Shown here one piece after another: positions 54,831-64,000 of a DNA stretch of 64,000 bases. Positions within the stretch are counted from its first letter, which is position 1, and each line of letters opens with the position of its first letter. Source of the stretch: Podocnemis expansa. Taxonomy: Eukaryota; Chordata; Testudines; Podocnemididae. The stretch is from the NCBI GenBank assembly GCA_007922195.1, contig ML682121.1:2195382-2259381 (forward strand), read 5' to 3'. The position numbers and the translations under genes were made by a program. Below the pieces are notes generated by a model. It saw only the letters and a list, made by a program, of their open reading frames with translations. It was not told where the DNA came from and did not search any database.

Positions 54831-55194
54831 CTGCTGTTTGTTCTTCACTGTGCCTCTTGTTCTGGGCAGGATCGGCTCCAGTCCCCAGTGGGATTTCCCT
54901 TGTACTTGTCTAGAGGTGAAGGTGTCAGGAAGGAAGTGGAAGGTCAGGGTGAACGGCAGCCTATTGAACTATCTCTGTGCAGGCTGGGAATTCAAAGGGG
55001 AGAAGAGCAGGGGGTGTGTGGGGTGTAAAATTCTCCCCATTTCTTCCCTCTTTCTCCCTAATTATCAGATTCCCTCCTTTTCTCTCAAGTTATTGACCTT
55101 TTGTCCTTCCAGACATCACTCCCTTTTCTGTGTCAAAATTTAAAATTTCTGCCTGGGGATATTTTCTCACCCTTTTTATCCAGAAGTTGTCTTT

Positions 55195-55515
55195 GTTTAG
55201 TGGCACTTAAAGACTAATGGATTTATTTATCGCATGAGCTTTTATGGGAGAAAATCTCACTGCGTCAGATGCTTTGAAGAGGAGGGAATTTACAGAATGG
55301 GATGAAAATAAATGCAAGGTAGTCCCATGTCTTACACTCCCTGGCATTTAGTTTCATCCCATTCTGTAAGTTCCCCCCTCTTCAAAGCACCTGACAAAGT
55401 AGGATTCTCTCCCAGGAAAGCTCATGTGAGAAATAAATCTGTTAGTCTTTAAGTGCCAAAGGACTCCTTGCTTCTTTTGCTGAACTAGACTAACACAGCT
55501 GCCCCTTTGGAACTC
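55195..55515. repeat. Large fold-back (palindromic) repeat
   Basis: The left arm (GGCACTTAAAGACTAATGG..GCGTCAGATGCTTTGAAGAGG..TTACAGAATGGGATGAAA) is mirrored by the right arm (TTTCATCCCATTCTGTAAG..CCTCTTCAAAGCACCTGAC..TTAGTCTTTAAGTGCC). Arms of about 120 bp surround a loop of about 30 bp. The outer end AACTAGACTAACACAGCTGCC follows on the right only. Confidence 0.8.
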
Positions 55516-57366
55516 CTTTAGTGGGAAATTGTTGCCCTGACCCATTCCCTAAGTGAGAAGAAGGTTAGTGGGTTTAGTTTTGGAGAGCCATGAGGCACCC
55601 TCTGGGGTGGGGATCAGGTGGCCGTGCCAGAGACCTCACAGAAAGTGCTGAGGATAGACAGCCAAGTGACTCTGTACAAACATCCTGGCCTGCAGTTTTA
55701 AGGGGCTCATTGCACTTTGTGATCAAATGAGTATATTCTGAAGATGAAAACATTCGAGAGAAAACATGTTAAAAAAATAAAGAACATGAACACATGCTGA
55801 TAGTTTATCAGAGGTTTCCCTTTTCTTGTCCCTACTTCGCACACACACTCCAGTTTTCTGGCAGAAGTCAGTCCTTTAAACTGTACCAAGGAGGGGTTTC
55901 TCTGTTACCAGTTCATAACAGCTTTACTTGTTTGGTCCATGCCCTCCACTCATTTGTCTGATTGCAACTGTGACACATTACTGTATCTCTCTTCCTGCCC
56001 GTGTTTCAATAGCAAACTATTGGAGTACTCACATTTCACCTGAGTGTTCACAGTGGCGTGGAATTGTAGTGGTGGATTGTCAGGAAAGTTCACATTCAAC
56101 TGTTCTGTCAGCAGGACACCTAGACTGTCATGCATTCCTTGACTCAGCCATAAGTATCCAGGAATGAGAGATCTTGGGTCTTGACGGCAACCTTGAGGTC
56201 AGAACAACTGCTTATATCAACTCCTGAGTTGCTCGTTGTAAAGGAAGGAGCAGGGAGTCCTAGTTTGGGGTTGTTTTACCAGCTGCTTGACATCGGTGCA
56301 TTCTCGTGGTGGAGAAGAAGACCACAGGTTGCCAGCAGATTTCTTGATTCCAGATTTTGGGTGATTGTCTGATCAGTGACGGAGCTGAGATATGGAAAGC
56401 AGCCATTTCTCTTCACAGCTCTCTATGCTTGTCTGAAACCTGAGGCATACTGGGGATGGCACAGTTGCATTACTTTTTAATTTTTTTTAATGGATTTATT
56501 TTGATATACTATGCAGACATAGTTTGAATCACCTTATTCAGTGGTGTGCTACTGGAAGGGGACTTGATAATTTTAGGGATGGGCAATTGTTATTAAATGC
56601 CATATTTTTTCCTGATTTTTTTTTTACTGTATGAACTGTTTTCATTTGAAGTGTTTCAAAGCCAAAATTTCTCCCTCTCTCTCTAGACTTAGATTGAGCT
56701 TCCTGGTTGAGATGCTGTTGTTTCCTTCAGTGTTATCTTAAAGCCCAATTTGACCAGCAGCTCATCTACCGGTGGTGGTTTATGCTGGAGAAATTTAAAA
56801 TTTCTTCTGTGCTGAGCCAAAGTGAGGAGTTTCTCCAGTCAGAACAAGCCCCTAGGGTAGCCTTATACCCTGCCAACCCCAACTCCTGAGCCAGAGACCT
56901 TACAGAAAGTGCTGAGGATAGGCAGCAAAATGACTCTGTACAAACAGCCCTGCCTCATTCCTCATCTCTTCTTTCATCTGTAATTGCAGGAGGTGATCTG
57001 GTTGCAGGAAAGCAAACAGTCCAGGAATGGGATTGTCTAAACGGGAATAGGAGGTTGAAGGGACAGGGAAAGGAGACCGAGGCTATAAAGGGCAGTGAGA
57101 GATGTGAATGGGGAAATAGATTCACAGATCTCTGACCTGTCCAGACAAAATTATTGCAGCATTCCGTGAACAGATTCAATTTCCTATGAGCAAGGGGAGG
57201 AGAAGAGAAAGGAAAAGCTGATTTTTGACTCCCTGTTGCCCGTGCTGAGAGGTGAGTTGCCATAGACACCAAGTTTGGAGGAATCTCCCAAAATGATTCT
57301 TATGGTTTCATTCTTTTCTAGTTCATAGATTATAACATCAGAAGGGATCATTATGATCAACTAGGC
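55516..57366. other. No gene recognised
   Basis: Unassigned intergenic DNA. The short phrase AGAAAGTGCTGAGGATAG recurs at 55638 and 56907, suggesting a local duplication or a repeat (CCAGAGACCT..CAGAAAGTGCTGAGG..AAxTGACTCTGTACAAAC) about 1.27 kb apart. Confidence 0.4.
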
Positions 57367-57572
57367 CAGGGGTCTCAAACTCAAACCACAGGGGTCACAT
57401 GAGACTAGTACAGGGCTGAATGAGGAATAACATGTTAGCCCGAGGGCTGCACCACTGAAGCCTTTTCATACAACAGTAGTGCAAATCTCGGTAACAATAG
57501 TGTCATTGGGGGCTGCAGGAAATAGCTTTAGTAGCTGCACACAGCCCTTGGCCCGTGTGTTTGAGGGCCCTG
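57367..57572. mobile_element. hAT MITE with CAGGGGTCTCAAACTC end and 8-bp duplication
   Basis: The left end CAGGGGTCTCAAACTC is mirrored by GTTTGAGGGCCCTG. The flanking 8-mers AACTAGGC and AACTGGGC match at 7 of 8 positions. The interior is shared with 21330-21578. It is non-coding. Confidence 0.75.
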
Positions 57573-57610
57573 AACTGGGCTGTTCTGCACAATGCTGTCC
57601 ACAGACCCTC

Positions 57611-57832
57611 ACCCACCCAAAAACAACGGGAGTCCTGTGGCACCTTAAAAGCTAACAGATTTCTTTGGGCATGAACTTTTGTGGGCTCCAACCCACTTCC
57701 TCAGACGCATCTGCATCTGATGAGGTGGGCTGGAGACCACAAAGCTTATGCCCAAAGAAATCTGTTGGTCTTTAAGATGCCACAGAACTCTTGTTTTTGC
57801 TGTACACAGACTAACATGGCTACTTCTCTGGA
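57611..57832. repeat. Fold-back repeat of the CTCCTTGTTTGTT family, GGGCATGAACTTTTGTGG subtype
   Basis: AGTCCTGTGGCACCTTAAAAGCTAACAG..TTTGGGCATGAACTTTTGTGGGC and CCACTTCCTCAGACGCATC are followed without a gap by the inverse ATCTGATGAGGTGGG..AAGCTTATGCCCAAAGAAATCTG and TCTTTAAGATGCCACAGAACTC. The arms are about 90 bp. Confidence 0.75.
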
Positions 57833-57844
57833 AATATTCACCCA

Positions 57845-58085
57845 CCCAAGAGACTCGTAACCTGAGTTACTGAAGTCCTCAAATAATGACTGACAGGCTT
57901 TAAGGTACAGCGACTCCAACTAGTGGCTCGTGTCCCATCCCGAAAAGGGAGGTGAAACCCTCTAGGGCTTAGGAAAAATTCCTTCCTAACCCCAAATATA
58001 TTGAACAGCTAAACACTAAACCTGTGTGCAAGACTCACTGGATTTTTCTAGAATTTGATTTAGATAGTTTTGTTACTGAGAGAAC
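57845..58085 (-). mobile_element. CR1-like fragment, antisense
   Basis: TGACTGACAGGCTTTAAGG..CAGCGACTCCAACTAGTGGCTCGTG and AGGAAAAATTCCTTCCTAACCCCAAA match the corresponding part of 18415-18990. Confidence 0.6.
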
Positions 58086-59095
58086 TGAAAAATATCTCAG
58101 TGGGTTTAGTTCTGGTGGGAGATGCTAGGTCAATGCTTGAATAAAGTTACCAAGTTCTTTTCTGTAATGGCAGAAAGTAAAATCTCTCTCTGCAGAGAAG
58201 AAGCCTGGGAAATTCTGAAGCGTCATAAAATAAAGCCTGCTATGAAATCTCCTCAGTTACCCTTCTCGGCATGAAAAACTACAGAATAATATCCATGTTT
58301 CATTCCAAATCCACCTATCCAACATCAAATGGAAATAGCAGTTGTCAGACCAGTTCAGGTAGGGGTTATTTGATCATAGCTGTAAGGAGAGGAACAGTAA
58401 GTAAATAGACTAGAGCAGGTTGGGCTGAAACCCAAGCCAGGCCAGGCCTCGCCACCGGGCTGAGCCCCGGGCTGTGCCCAAACCTATGCCAAGCCTGAGT
58501 CTGAGCTGTTCCAACCGTCCCCACTCCTGCCCAACTGCTGAGGCTCACCCCCCAGCACTTTACCTGCCCTGGATGGGACTGAACCCTCCAGGGTAGGTGT
58601 GGGTGGAGCCCAACTGTCTACATTTCCTGCTCTGCTCCAGCCTAGGCTATGTGCCTAGAAGTGGAGCTGGGTGGGAAATTTAAAATGTTCTCGCCAGCTC
58701 CAGCTGCTCGGTGAGACTCGGTGCACTGCTGCAGACATTCAACACACCTGTCCCCTGGGGCAGCGATACCACTGCCCTCGAGGAGGTTTCTCTGAGACGT
58801 CAGGTCCCCGCATCCTGGCTCAGACAATGTAGGAAGTGGGGTCAGGATTCCTACCAGGAAGCTCTTCCTGGATCGTGCAGGGGACTCCTGCATGAATAAG
58901 AAGACACCTGCCACGAGTACTCTCTTTCTCTCATCATCTTGATCCATACTGGCTGCTCTGAACTGGGTGGGACGTTGGGTGGATGGCGTGCTGACTCTGT
59001 GGCTCCCAGAGCTTCCATTTGAATGTTTCTGTTCCCCCATGAATAGTGGAGTTGTCTCTAGGGCAGCAGGTGCTGAGCGTTGGACTCTTGCTCTT
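58086..59095. other. No exon recognised upstream of the solo KRAB exon
   Basis: Carries a short array of GGGCTGAAACCC/CCAGGCC-type words at 58420-58510 with an internal minus open frame, and no MAA-LAQ exon. Confidence 0.35.
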
Positions 59096-59099
59096 TCAG

Positions 59100-59226
59100 G
59101 GCCTGGTGACCTTTGGCTGTTTGGCTGTGTATTTCACTGAGGAAAAGTGGGCTCTGCTGGACCCTGCTCAGAGATCCCTCTACAGAAACATCATGCAGGA
59201 CACCAATGAGGATGTAACCTTCCTGG
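59100..59226 (+). CDS. Solitary KRAB-A exon, plus strand, altered core
   Basis: Acceptor CTCTTTCAG and donor CTGG/GTATGG delimit exactly 127 nt. The frame is open and reads GLVTFGCLAVYFTEEKWALL, then DPAQRSLYRNIMQDTNEDVTFL. It is clearly a KRAB-A box, but the FEEVAVYF core is FGCLAVYF, the EEW is EKW and ENYENV is DTNEDV. The Glu/Asp-Val pair is needed for TRIM28 binding in known KRAB domains, so repression is unlikely. No KRAB-B or finger exon lies in the remaining 4.8 kb on this strand. It may be an orphan exon of a dead gene, or its partner exons lie beyond the window. Confidence 0.8.
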
Positions 59227-59427
59227 GTATGGATTCCTTTCCCCTTGGCTATTTTAATGGGAAATGAATAGTTAATTTTCACAACACCTTCACAGTGCAA
59301 CCTCAACACCGTTGTGCATCAGTAACACCTCGACATGCTAGATCAATGTACTGGCACTCTAACCCTCCTCGTTAGGGAATACTTTGGGAACAGAACACAG
59401 AAGCTGCATAACACAGCATCTAACAGA

Positions 59428-60620
59428 GAATTATAGAATTGGAAGGGACCTTGAGAGGTCTTCTAGTTCAGTCCCCTGCTGTTATGGCAGCACTGAGCAT
59501 TATCCAGACCAGTCGTTCCCAGCCTTTTGTTCTGCCGCGGCACACCATGCTGTGCGGTCACTCGTGGCTCCCAGACCCTGCCACTGTGGGCAGCCCCCAG
59601 CCAGGCTGGATCCCACCACGGCTGCCGGCCCCCAGACCATGGCCAGGGACATGTGCTGCTGCCACTGGTGGCACATCAAAGGGGCTGCTGTGGCACACCG
59701 GTTGGGAATCACTGATCTCGACCATCCCTGACAGGTGTTTGTCTAACCTGCTCTTAAAAATCTTCAATGATGGACATTCCACAGCCTCTTAGTAAATTTT
59801 TAACACTGCTAAACTAACCTGATAGTTAGGAAGTTTCTCCTAATGTCCAGCCTAAACTACCCTTGCTGCAGTTTAAGCCCATTGTTTCTTGTCCTATCCT
59901 CAGAGGTTGAGAGCAATTTTTCTCCCTGCTTCTTGTAACAACTTTTTATGTACTTGAAAACTATTACTATGCCCTCACTCAGGCTTCTCTTTTCCTGACT
60001 GAAAAAATGATTTTTTAATCTTCCCTCCTAGTTCATGGTTTCCAGAGCTTTAATCATGTTTGTTGCTCTTCTCTGATCTGTTTTCAGTTTGTCCCCCTCT
60101 TTCGTAAAATGTAGTGCAACATGGGACACAATGCTGTAGTTGAGATCTAATCAGCAAAGAGTAGAGCGGAAGATATACTTCTCCTGTCTTGCTTACATCC
60201 CTGCAAGTACATCCCAGAATGATGTTTTGGCTATTTTGCAGCAGTTAAATTCTTGACTCATATTTAGCTTGCGATAAACAATGAGTCCCCCAGGAGCTTT
60301 TTTTAAAGTACTCCTTCACAGGGAGTAATTTCCCATTTGTACATGTGCAACTGCTTGTTCCTTCTTAAGTAGAGTATTTTGCATTTATGCTTACTGAATT
60401 TCATCCTGTTTACTTCAGACCATTTCTCCAGATTGTCCAGATAATTTTGAGTTTTAGTCCTACTCTCCAAAGCATTTGTAACCCCTCTGAGCTTGATATC
60501 ATTGGCAAACTATAAATGTACTCTCTGTATGCCACTATTCAAAAAAATTGATGAAGATATTGAATGGAACCAGATGCAGAACTGATACCTGCTGAAACCC
60601 TGTGACTCAACCACTATTCC
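59428..60620 (-). mobile_element. CR1 LINE fragment, antisense
   Basis: Begins AGAATTATAGAATTGGAAGGG and runs through CTAATGTCCAGCC, TTGTTGCTCTTCTCTG and GCAACTGCTTGTTCCTTC to about 60620. It is colinear with 45930-46850 but more degraded, with no reverse-transcriptase frame left. Confidence 0.75.
59510..59714. mobile_element. hAT MITE nested in CR1
   Basis: CAGTCGTTCCCAGCC at the left is mirrored by GGTTGGGAATCACTG at the right. The flanking 8-mers ATCCAGAC and ATCTCGAC agree at 6 of 8, and CR1 sequence continues on both sides. It is 205 bp and non-coding. Confidence 0.75.
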
Positions 60621-61010
60621 TGAAATGGGGGGTTACTTACCAGTATCTGTCCTTCTTCGAGATGGGCTGCTAGGATTCATTCAGAATTAGGTGTACGTGC
60701 CACAGTGCACAATTGGTTGGAAACTCTTTTGCCCTATGCTGTCAGAACAGGACAGATGCACACCCCCCTTGCCATTCCATGGCTATATATGTGGCCGCCG
60801 CCCAGCCTCTCCTCAGTCCCTAAATGTCGCCAACTCCGAGTTGCGGGGACGGTGGGAGGGTTTTGAACGAATTCGAGCAGCCCATCTAGAAGGACAGTTA
60901 CTGGTAAGTAACCCACCGTTCTTCTTCAAGTGCTGCTCGGATACATTCAGAATGAGGTGACTGCTAGCCGTGCTGATGGACAGTGGGCAGAGTTGGTTGT
61001 TTCCTGCCTT
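60621..61010 (+). repeat. CTTCTTC-hairpin repeat family, plus copy
   Basis: GGTTACTTACCAGTATC at 60633, CCTTCTTCGAGATGGGCTGC and CCTATATATGTGGCCGC parallel 3539-3720. The right part, CAGTTACTGGTAAGTAACCC and TTCTTCAAGTGCTGCTCGG..ACATTCAGAATGAGG, is the inverse of 5561-5680. Confidence 0.65.
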
Positions 61011-62846
61011 AGTGCCCCTACTCCCAGAAGGGTTAGTGACCCAGGCGAGGACAGGTCCAACGGAAGTACCTAGGGTATCCATGTAAGGACTGTAGCCCAG
61101 GTGAGGAGAAGACCGTGAAGTAGAACAGTGTGACCTAAGAGGGAAGACCGAGGGGCCAATGAAGTTCAAGTGCTCCCTGACCCACAAACAGTAGGGGCAA
61201 TGACGACCTAAAGTCACCTTATCATAGGAAGAGATTGAAAAACACAGTTAGTGAACCATGATCAGTAAAGACTACGTCACTCGAGAGTGCCTCGGCATGC
61301 AGGTGAGAGGACCAGAGATGCTCCAGGGTCACCTTATTATAAGGCCCCAGCAAACGCAAGTACTGAGCTGTGAACAGGTAGACGTTCATAAATGAAACCT
61401 TGAGCAGTCAGTGGTGCACGTCTGCCAAGGTGCGTGAACTGAGATATTCTCTGACCTTAGAGCTATAATGAGATCGTTAGGAGGCAATGGGAAATTAATG
61501 ATGCCAGAGAACACAGTCTACCAGTAGTGAATGCCCGAAACTGGGTGAGCAACTGGAAAGCAAGGAGAGAGGAAATAGGACCTTTGATGGTCCAACAAGG
61601 CAAGCACATGAAGGCATGCGAGAATAGGCGAATCCCCACTGAAACGCAAAATGTCTTGACAGGTGATGGGGTCGGTAAAGAAATGGGGTACCTTATGGTG
61701 CCCAGCTGCTAGGTGAAGTTCACCACAGGAGCTGGGCAAGGAGCTCAGGAGCTCAAAATTAGGGTATTCAAGGGCAAGGCAAAGTGTGTAGCATGGGGCC
61801 CGTGGCCTCTTGCAGCCCTTAAGCTACTACCTGAGGTTTGTAATGAGGTGAACCTTACTGGTAACTGCAATACTGTGGGATGTAACAAGTTCAGTGGTGC
61901 AGTTCCCAGGTCAAGGCACCAGCCATCATTGCGAGCTGAGTTTACAATGCTAGTAGGAGGTTGAGACTCCACCAGTAGGAGAGAAGAAAACAAGGTCTTA
62001 GGGGTCTAGGTATACGGGGCAGGGGAGAGTTAGCGCCACTTGTTAGCAGTGGGATAAGGGCATGCACTGTGGTCGGGTGAACCCTCATCCCCCCTCACAC
62101 ATTTTCCCTGCTTTCTTCTGTTGCGTGGTTTATTTTATTTTATTTTATTTTTTTCTGCAGCCCCAAGGCAAGGGTAGGAAAACAATCATTACCCAGGGAC
62201 ATATCTTTAATATGGGTGATGTATATGAGCTGGGCTGACAAGTGACCCAAAAGAGGTTAGTCATGATAGTGAATCTCCAGCCCTAGAGTGTTAAAGGGTG
62301 TAGTATAGACAAAATACCAGTTACCTTTCCAATAGATGACCGAAAGGGAGACAGGAATAGAAGAGCATAGCTGGGTGCCCTAACTGTTGCAGCTCTTCAG
62401 TGGTTATAGCTGAAAGAGAGAGGGAGAAAGAGAGTTCCTCTGGCAAGTTTAGAGCAAAGAGAGAAATTGCTTCTCTCCGTGACTTAGATTCCTAAATCTT
62501 AATCAGCTGTGAGCAGCTACTGTCATAAGAAAGAGAAGTATTGAAGAAGCCTAGCCTGATCTATGTAGTGCTAGGGGAAGCAAGGAGTGAGGCATTCCCT
62601 CAGGACATCCTTGAGGATGACAGGAGGATGAAAACAACGTCATAAAGGATGAGACACCCTTGGAAAGTGGTGAGAGGCATTATGTAACCCAGACTGGGAA
62701 CAATGCCTCACACGAGTCCACAAAAGTTCCGTAGGGCTATGACGATAGGTTGGGCTGGTGTTAAACAAGGGACCTGGAATTAGATGGGGACCCATCCCAT
62801 GAGGAGGACGAGGGCCGCTTAGTGAATACCTTTTCTCATTCATAAA
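61011..62846. other. No gene recognised
   Basis: Purine-balanced sequence with no identifiable coding domain. A (TTTTA)n-like tract lies at 62130-62150. The style, with many GAGG/AAGG words and little CR1 similarity, suggests an uncharacterised repeat. Confidence 0.35.
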
Positions 62847-63247
62847 GGCTGTGTTCACACACAGGGGGTTATTTCGATATGGTTGTTTCGAAACAACTTG
62901 TATCGAAATAACACCTTATTTCGAAATAACTTAATTCGAATTAACAGTTTGTTAATTCGAATTAAGGAAAGACGCTCAAAGTGAAATAGCAGGTTCAGGC
63001 AACAGTTATTTCGAAACAAGTCACTGTTGTTTCGAAACATGTTCGCACGGTGTTGTTTCGAAACAATCATTTCGAAACAACGTTGTTTCGTCCCCACATG
63101 GGGTTTAACTTGTTTTGAAGCAATGCCATTGTTTCGAAACAATGGGACTCATTGTTTCGAAACAACCATGCGTTGTGTGAACAGCCTAAATCTTATTTCG
63201 AAACAACCTTTGTTGTTTCGAAATAAGAGGGCTGTGTGAACACAGCC
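62847..63247. mobile_element. TTTCGAAACAA-rich palindromic MITE
   Basis: The ends GGCTGTGTTCACACA and TGTGTGAACACAGCC are perfect inverted repeats of about 15 bp. The interior is a dense series of GTTTCGAAACAA and TTATTTCGAAATAA palindromes, about 15 TTCGAA cores in 400 bp. It is non-coding and related to 49700-50126 by its internal word but with different termini. Confidence 0.8.
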
Positions 63248-64000
63248 AAAGACTCTAGCAGCCTGCTGGCGGCACTAGGTTAACTCTGGCGCTAGATACA
63301 GAAGGCTAGCTTGAAAGAACATTCACTCACCTAAGGAAAAGCCCTCTGGAAGCCCTTTAGTGGTTTCCTCCGATCCTCAATATCCTCTAGGGAGCGAGGA
63401 GAGGCGAGCCGTCACTGCGCTACCTCTTAGTTATCCCAACCCATTCTGGCAATACGTAGCCCGTGTCCCACTCTGTGGCACAGGTCTGCATAATTGCAAA
63501 GCAAGAGGTCCCAGAGGCTGGGGTAGTCTAGCGGAAAAGGGGGAAGCATGGCCGCGCCGAGGGAGGCCAGTGCACAGGGCCTCAAATCAAAGGATGAGAG
63601 GCCTGTGCATGTGGGACATTACCATCCAGAGAACACAAGGTACTAGCTCAAAGATCCTGATGTTGAAAACCCAGACCAGTGCAGCGGGGCAATGGGCCTA
63701 GAACAACAGACCTAACGGTAGGGGTTGTGTTGTCTCCCTCTGTTGTAGCTGATCATCACCTGAGATGTGGGCACAATAGGTGCCCGGTGACTAGGAAACA
63801 CAGGCTGCCCTGGGAAAGAGAAGGGCGGAGTGGCGCCTGCTTACCGGCAGGAAGCTAACCCCACTGGGTAGTGGGAAGGGGACCAGTCAAAGAAGAACTA
63901 CAGACTGCCATCAAGGAAAGACCTTTCCCAGATACAAGGAAAAGAATTCCAAAACCATTGGGAAACGATTCCCATCTGGTCATTCAGGTGTGTGTGGTGG
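63248..64000. other. No gene recognised
   Basis: Nothing assignable at the window end. Confidence 0.35.

Noticed and set aside
62847..63247. CRISPR-like array from regularly repeated TTTCGAAA words
   Set aside because: The words are irregularly spaced, palindromic and bounded by inverted termini in a vertebrate genome, so this is a MITE.

Overview
The window is non-coding-rich vertebrate genomic DNA. It has split genes with GT-AG introns, KRAB/C2H2 zinc-finger exons, two nuclear tRNA genes, abundant CR1 LINE fragments and hAT- and Harbinger-type DNA transposon relics. A repeat built around the words GACTCCTTGTTTGTTTTACTG and CTGACGAAGTGGG occurs many times. That mixture fits a non-avian sauropsid, most likely a turtle. 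This is an inference from repeat style and from the KRAB-zinc-finger sequence style, not from a database search. One assembly gap of 311 N lies at 11201-11511.

Two paralogous gene units occupy the centre, both on the minus strand. Unit A (15321-26039) has a CpG-rich first exon (MARPESP...). Five TRIM/RBCC-like exons follow, with the hallmark sizes of a coiled-coil exon, a 23-nt exon and a 113-nt exon. After them come a 33-nt exon, a 40-nt exon holding MAAMELAQ, a 127-nt KRAB-A exon, a 114-nt KRAB-B exon and a terminal exon with seven C2H2 fingers. Unit B/C (31536-44064) repeats the same exon series with the same sizes, but it ends in two tandem KRAB-B plus zinc-finger cassettes: C at 34938-36191 and B at 31536-32780. 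Only one KRAB-A exon (37289-37415) serves both. Cassette C has a dead KRAB-B exon and cassette B an intact one, so alternative terminal exons are the simplest reading. By hand-checked phases, the TRIM-like exons join KRAB in frame only when the 113-nt and 33-nt exons are skipped. The same holds in both units.

The flanks are mostly repeats. At 0.1-15 kb there is an antisense CR1, a 41-bp pyrimidine minisatellite, an 82-bp tandem array, a tRNA-Cys(GCA) gene, a decayed HARBI1-type transposase and a GC-rich gapped stretch. At 44-53 kb there is an antisense CR1 interrupted by younger insertions, a tRNA-Gly(UCC) gene and a TTTCGAAA-rich palindromic MITE. At 53-64 kb there are fold-back repeats, a solitary plus-strand KRAB-A exon with its key EEV motif altered to GCL, another CR1 pierced by a hAT element, and a second TTTCGAAA MITE.

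The zinc-finger units would make nuclear DNA-binding repressors if expressed; the sequence alone cannot show expression. The most noteworthy signals are the conserved TRIM-coiled-coil/KRAB/zinc-finger exon architecture, the shared-KRAB double cassette, and the fold-back repeat family with a hammerhead-like core.
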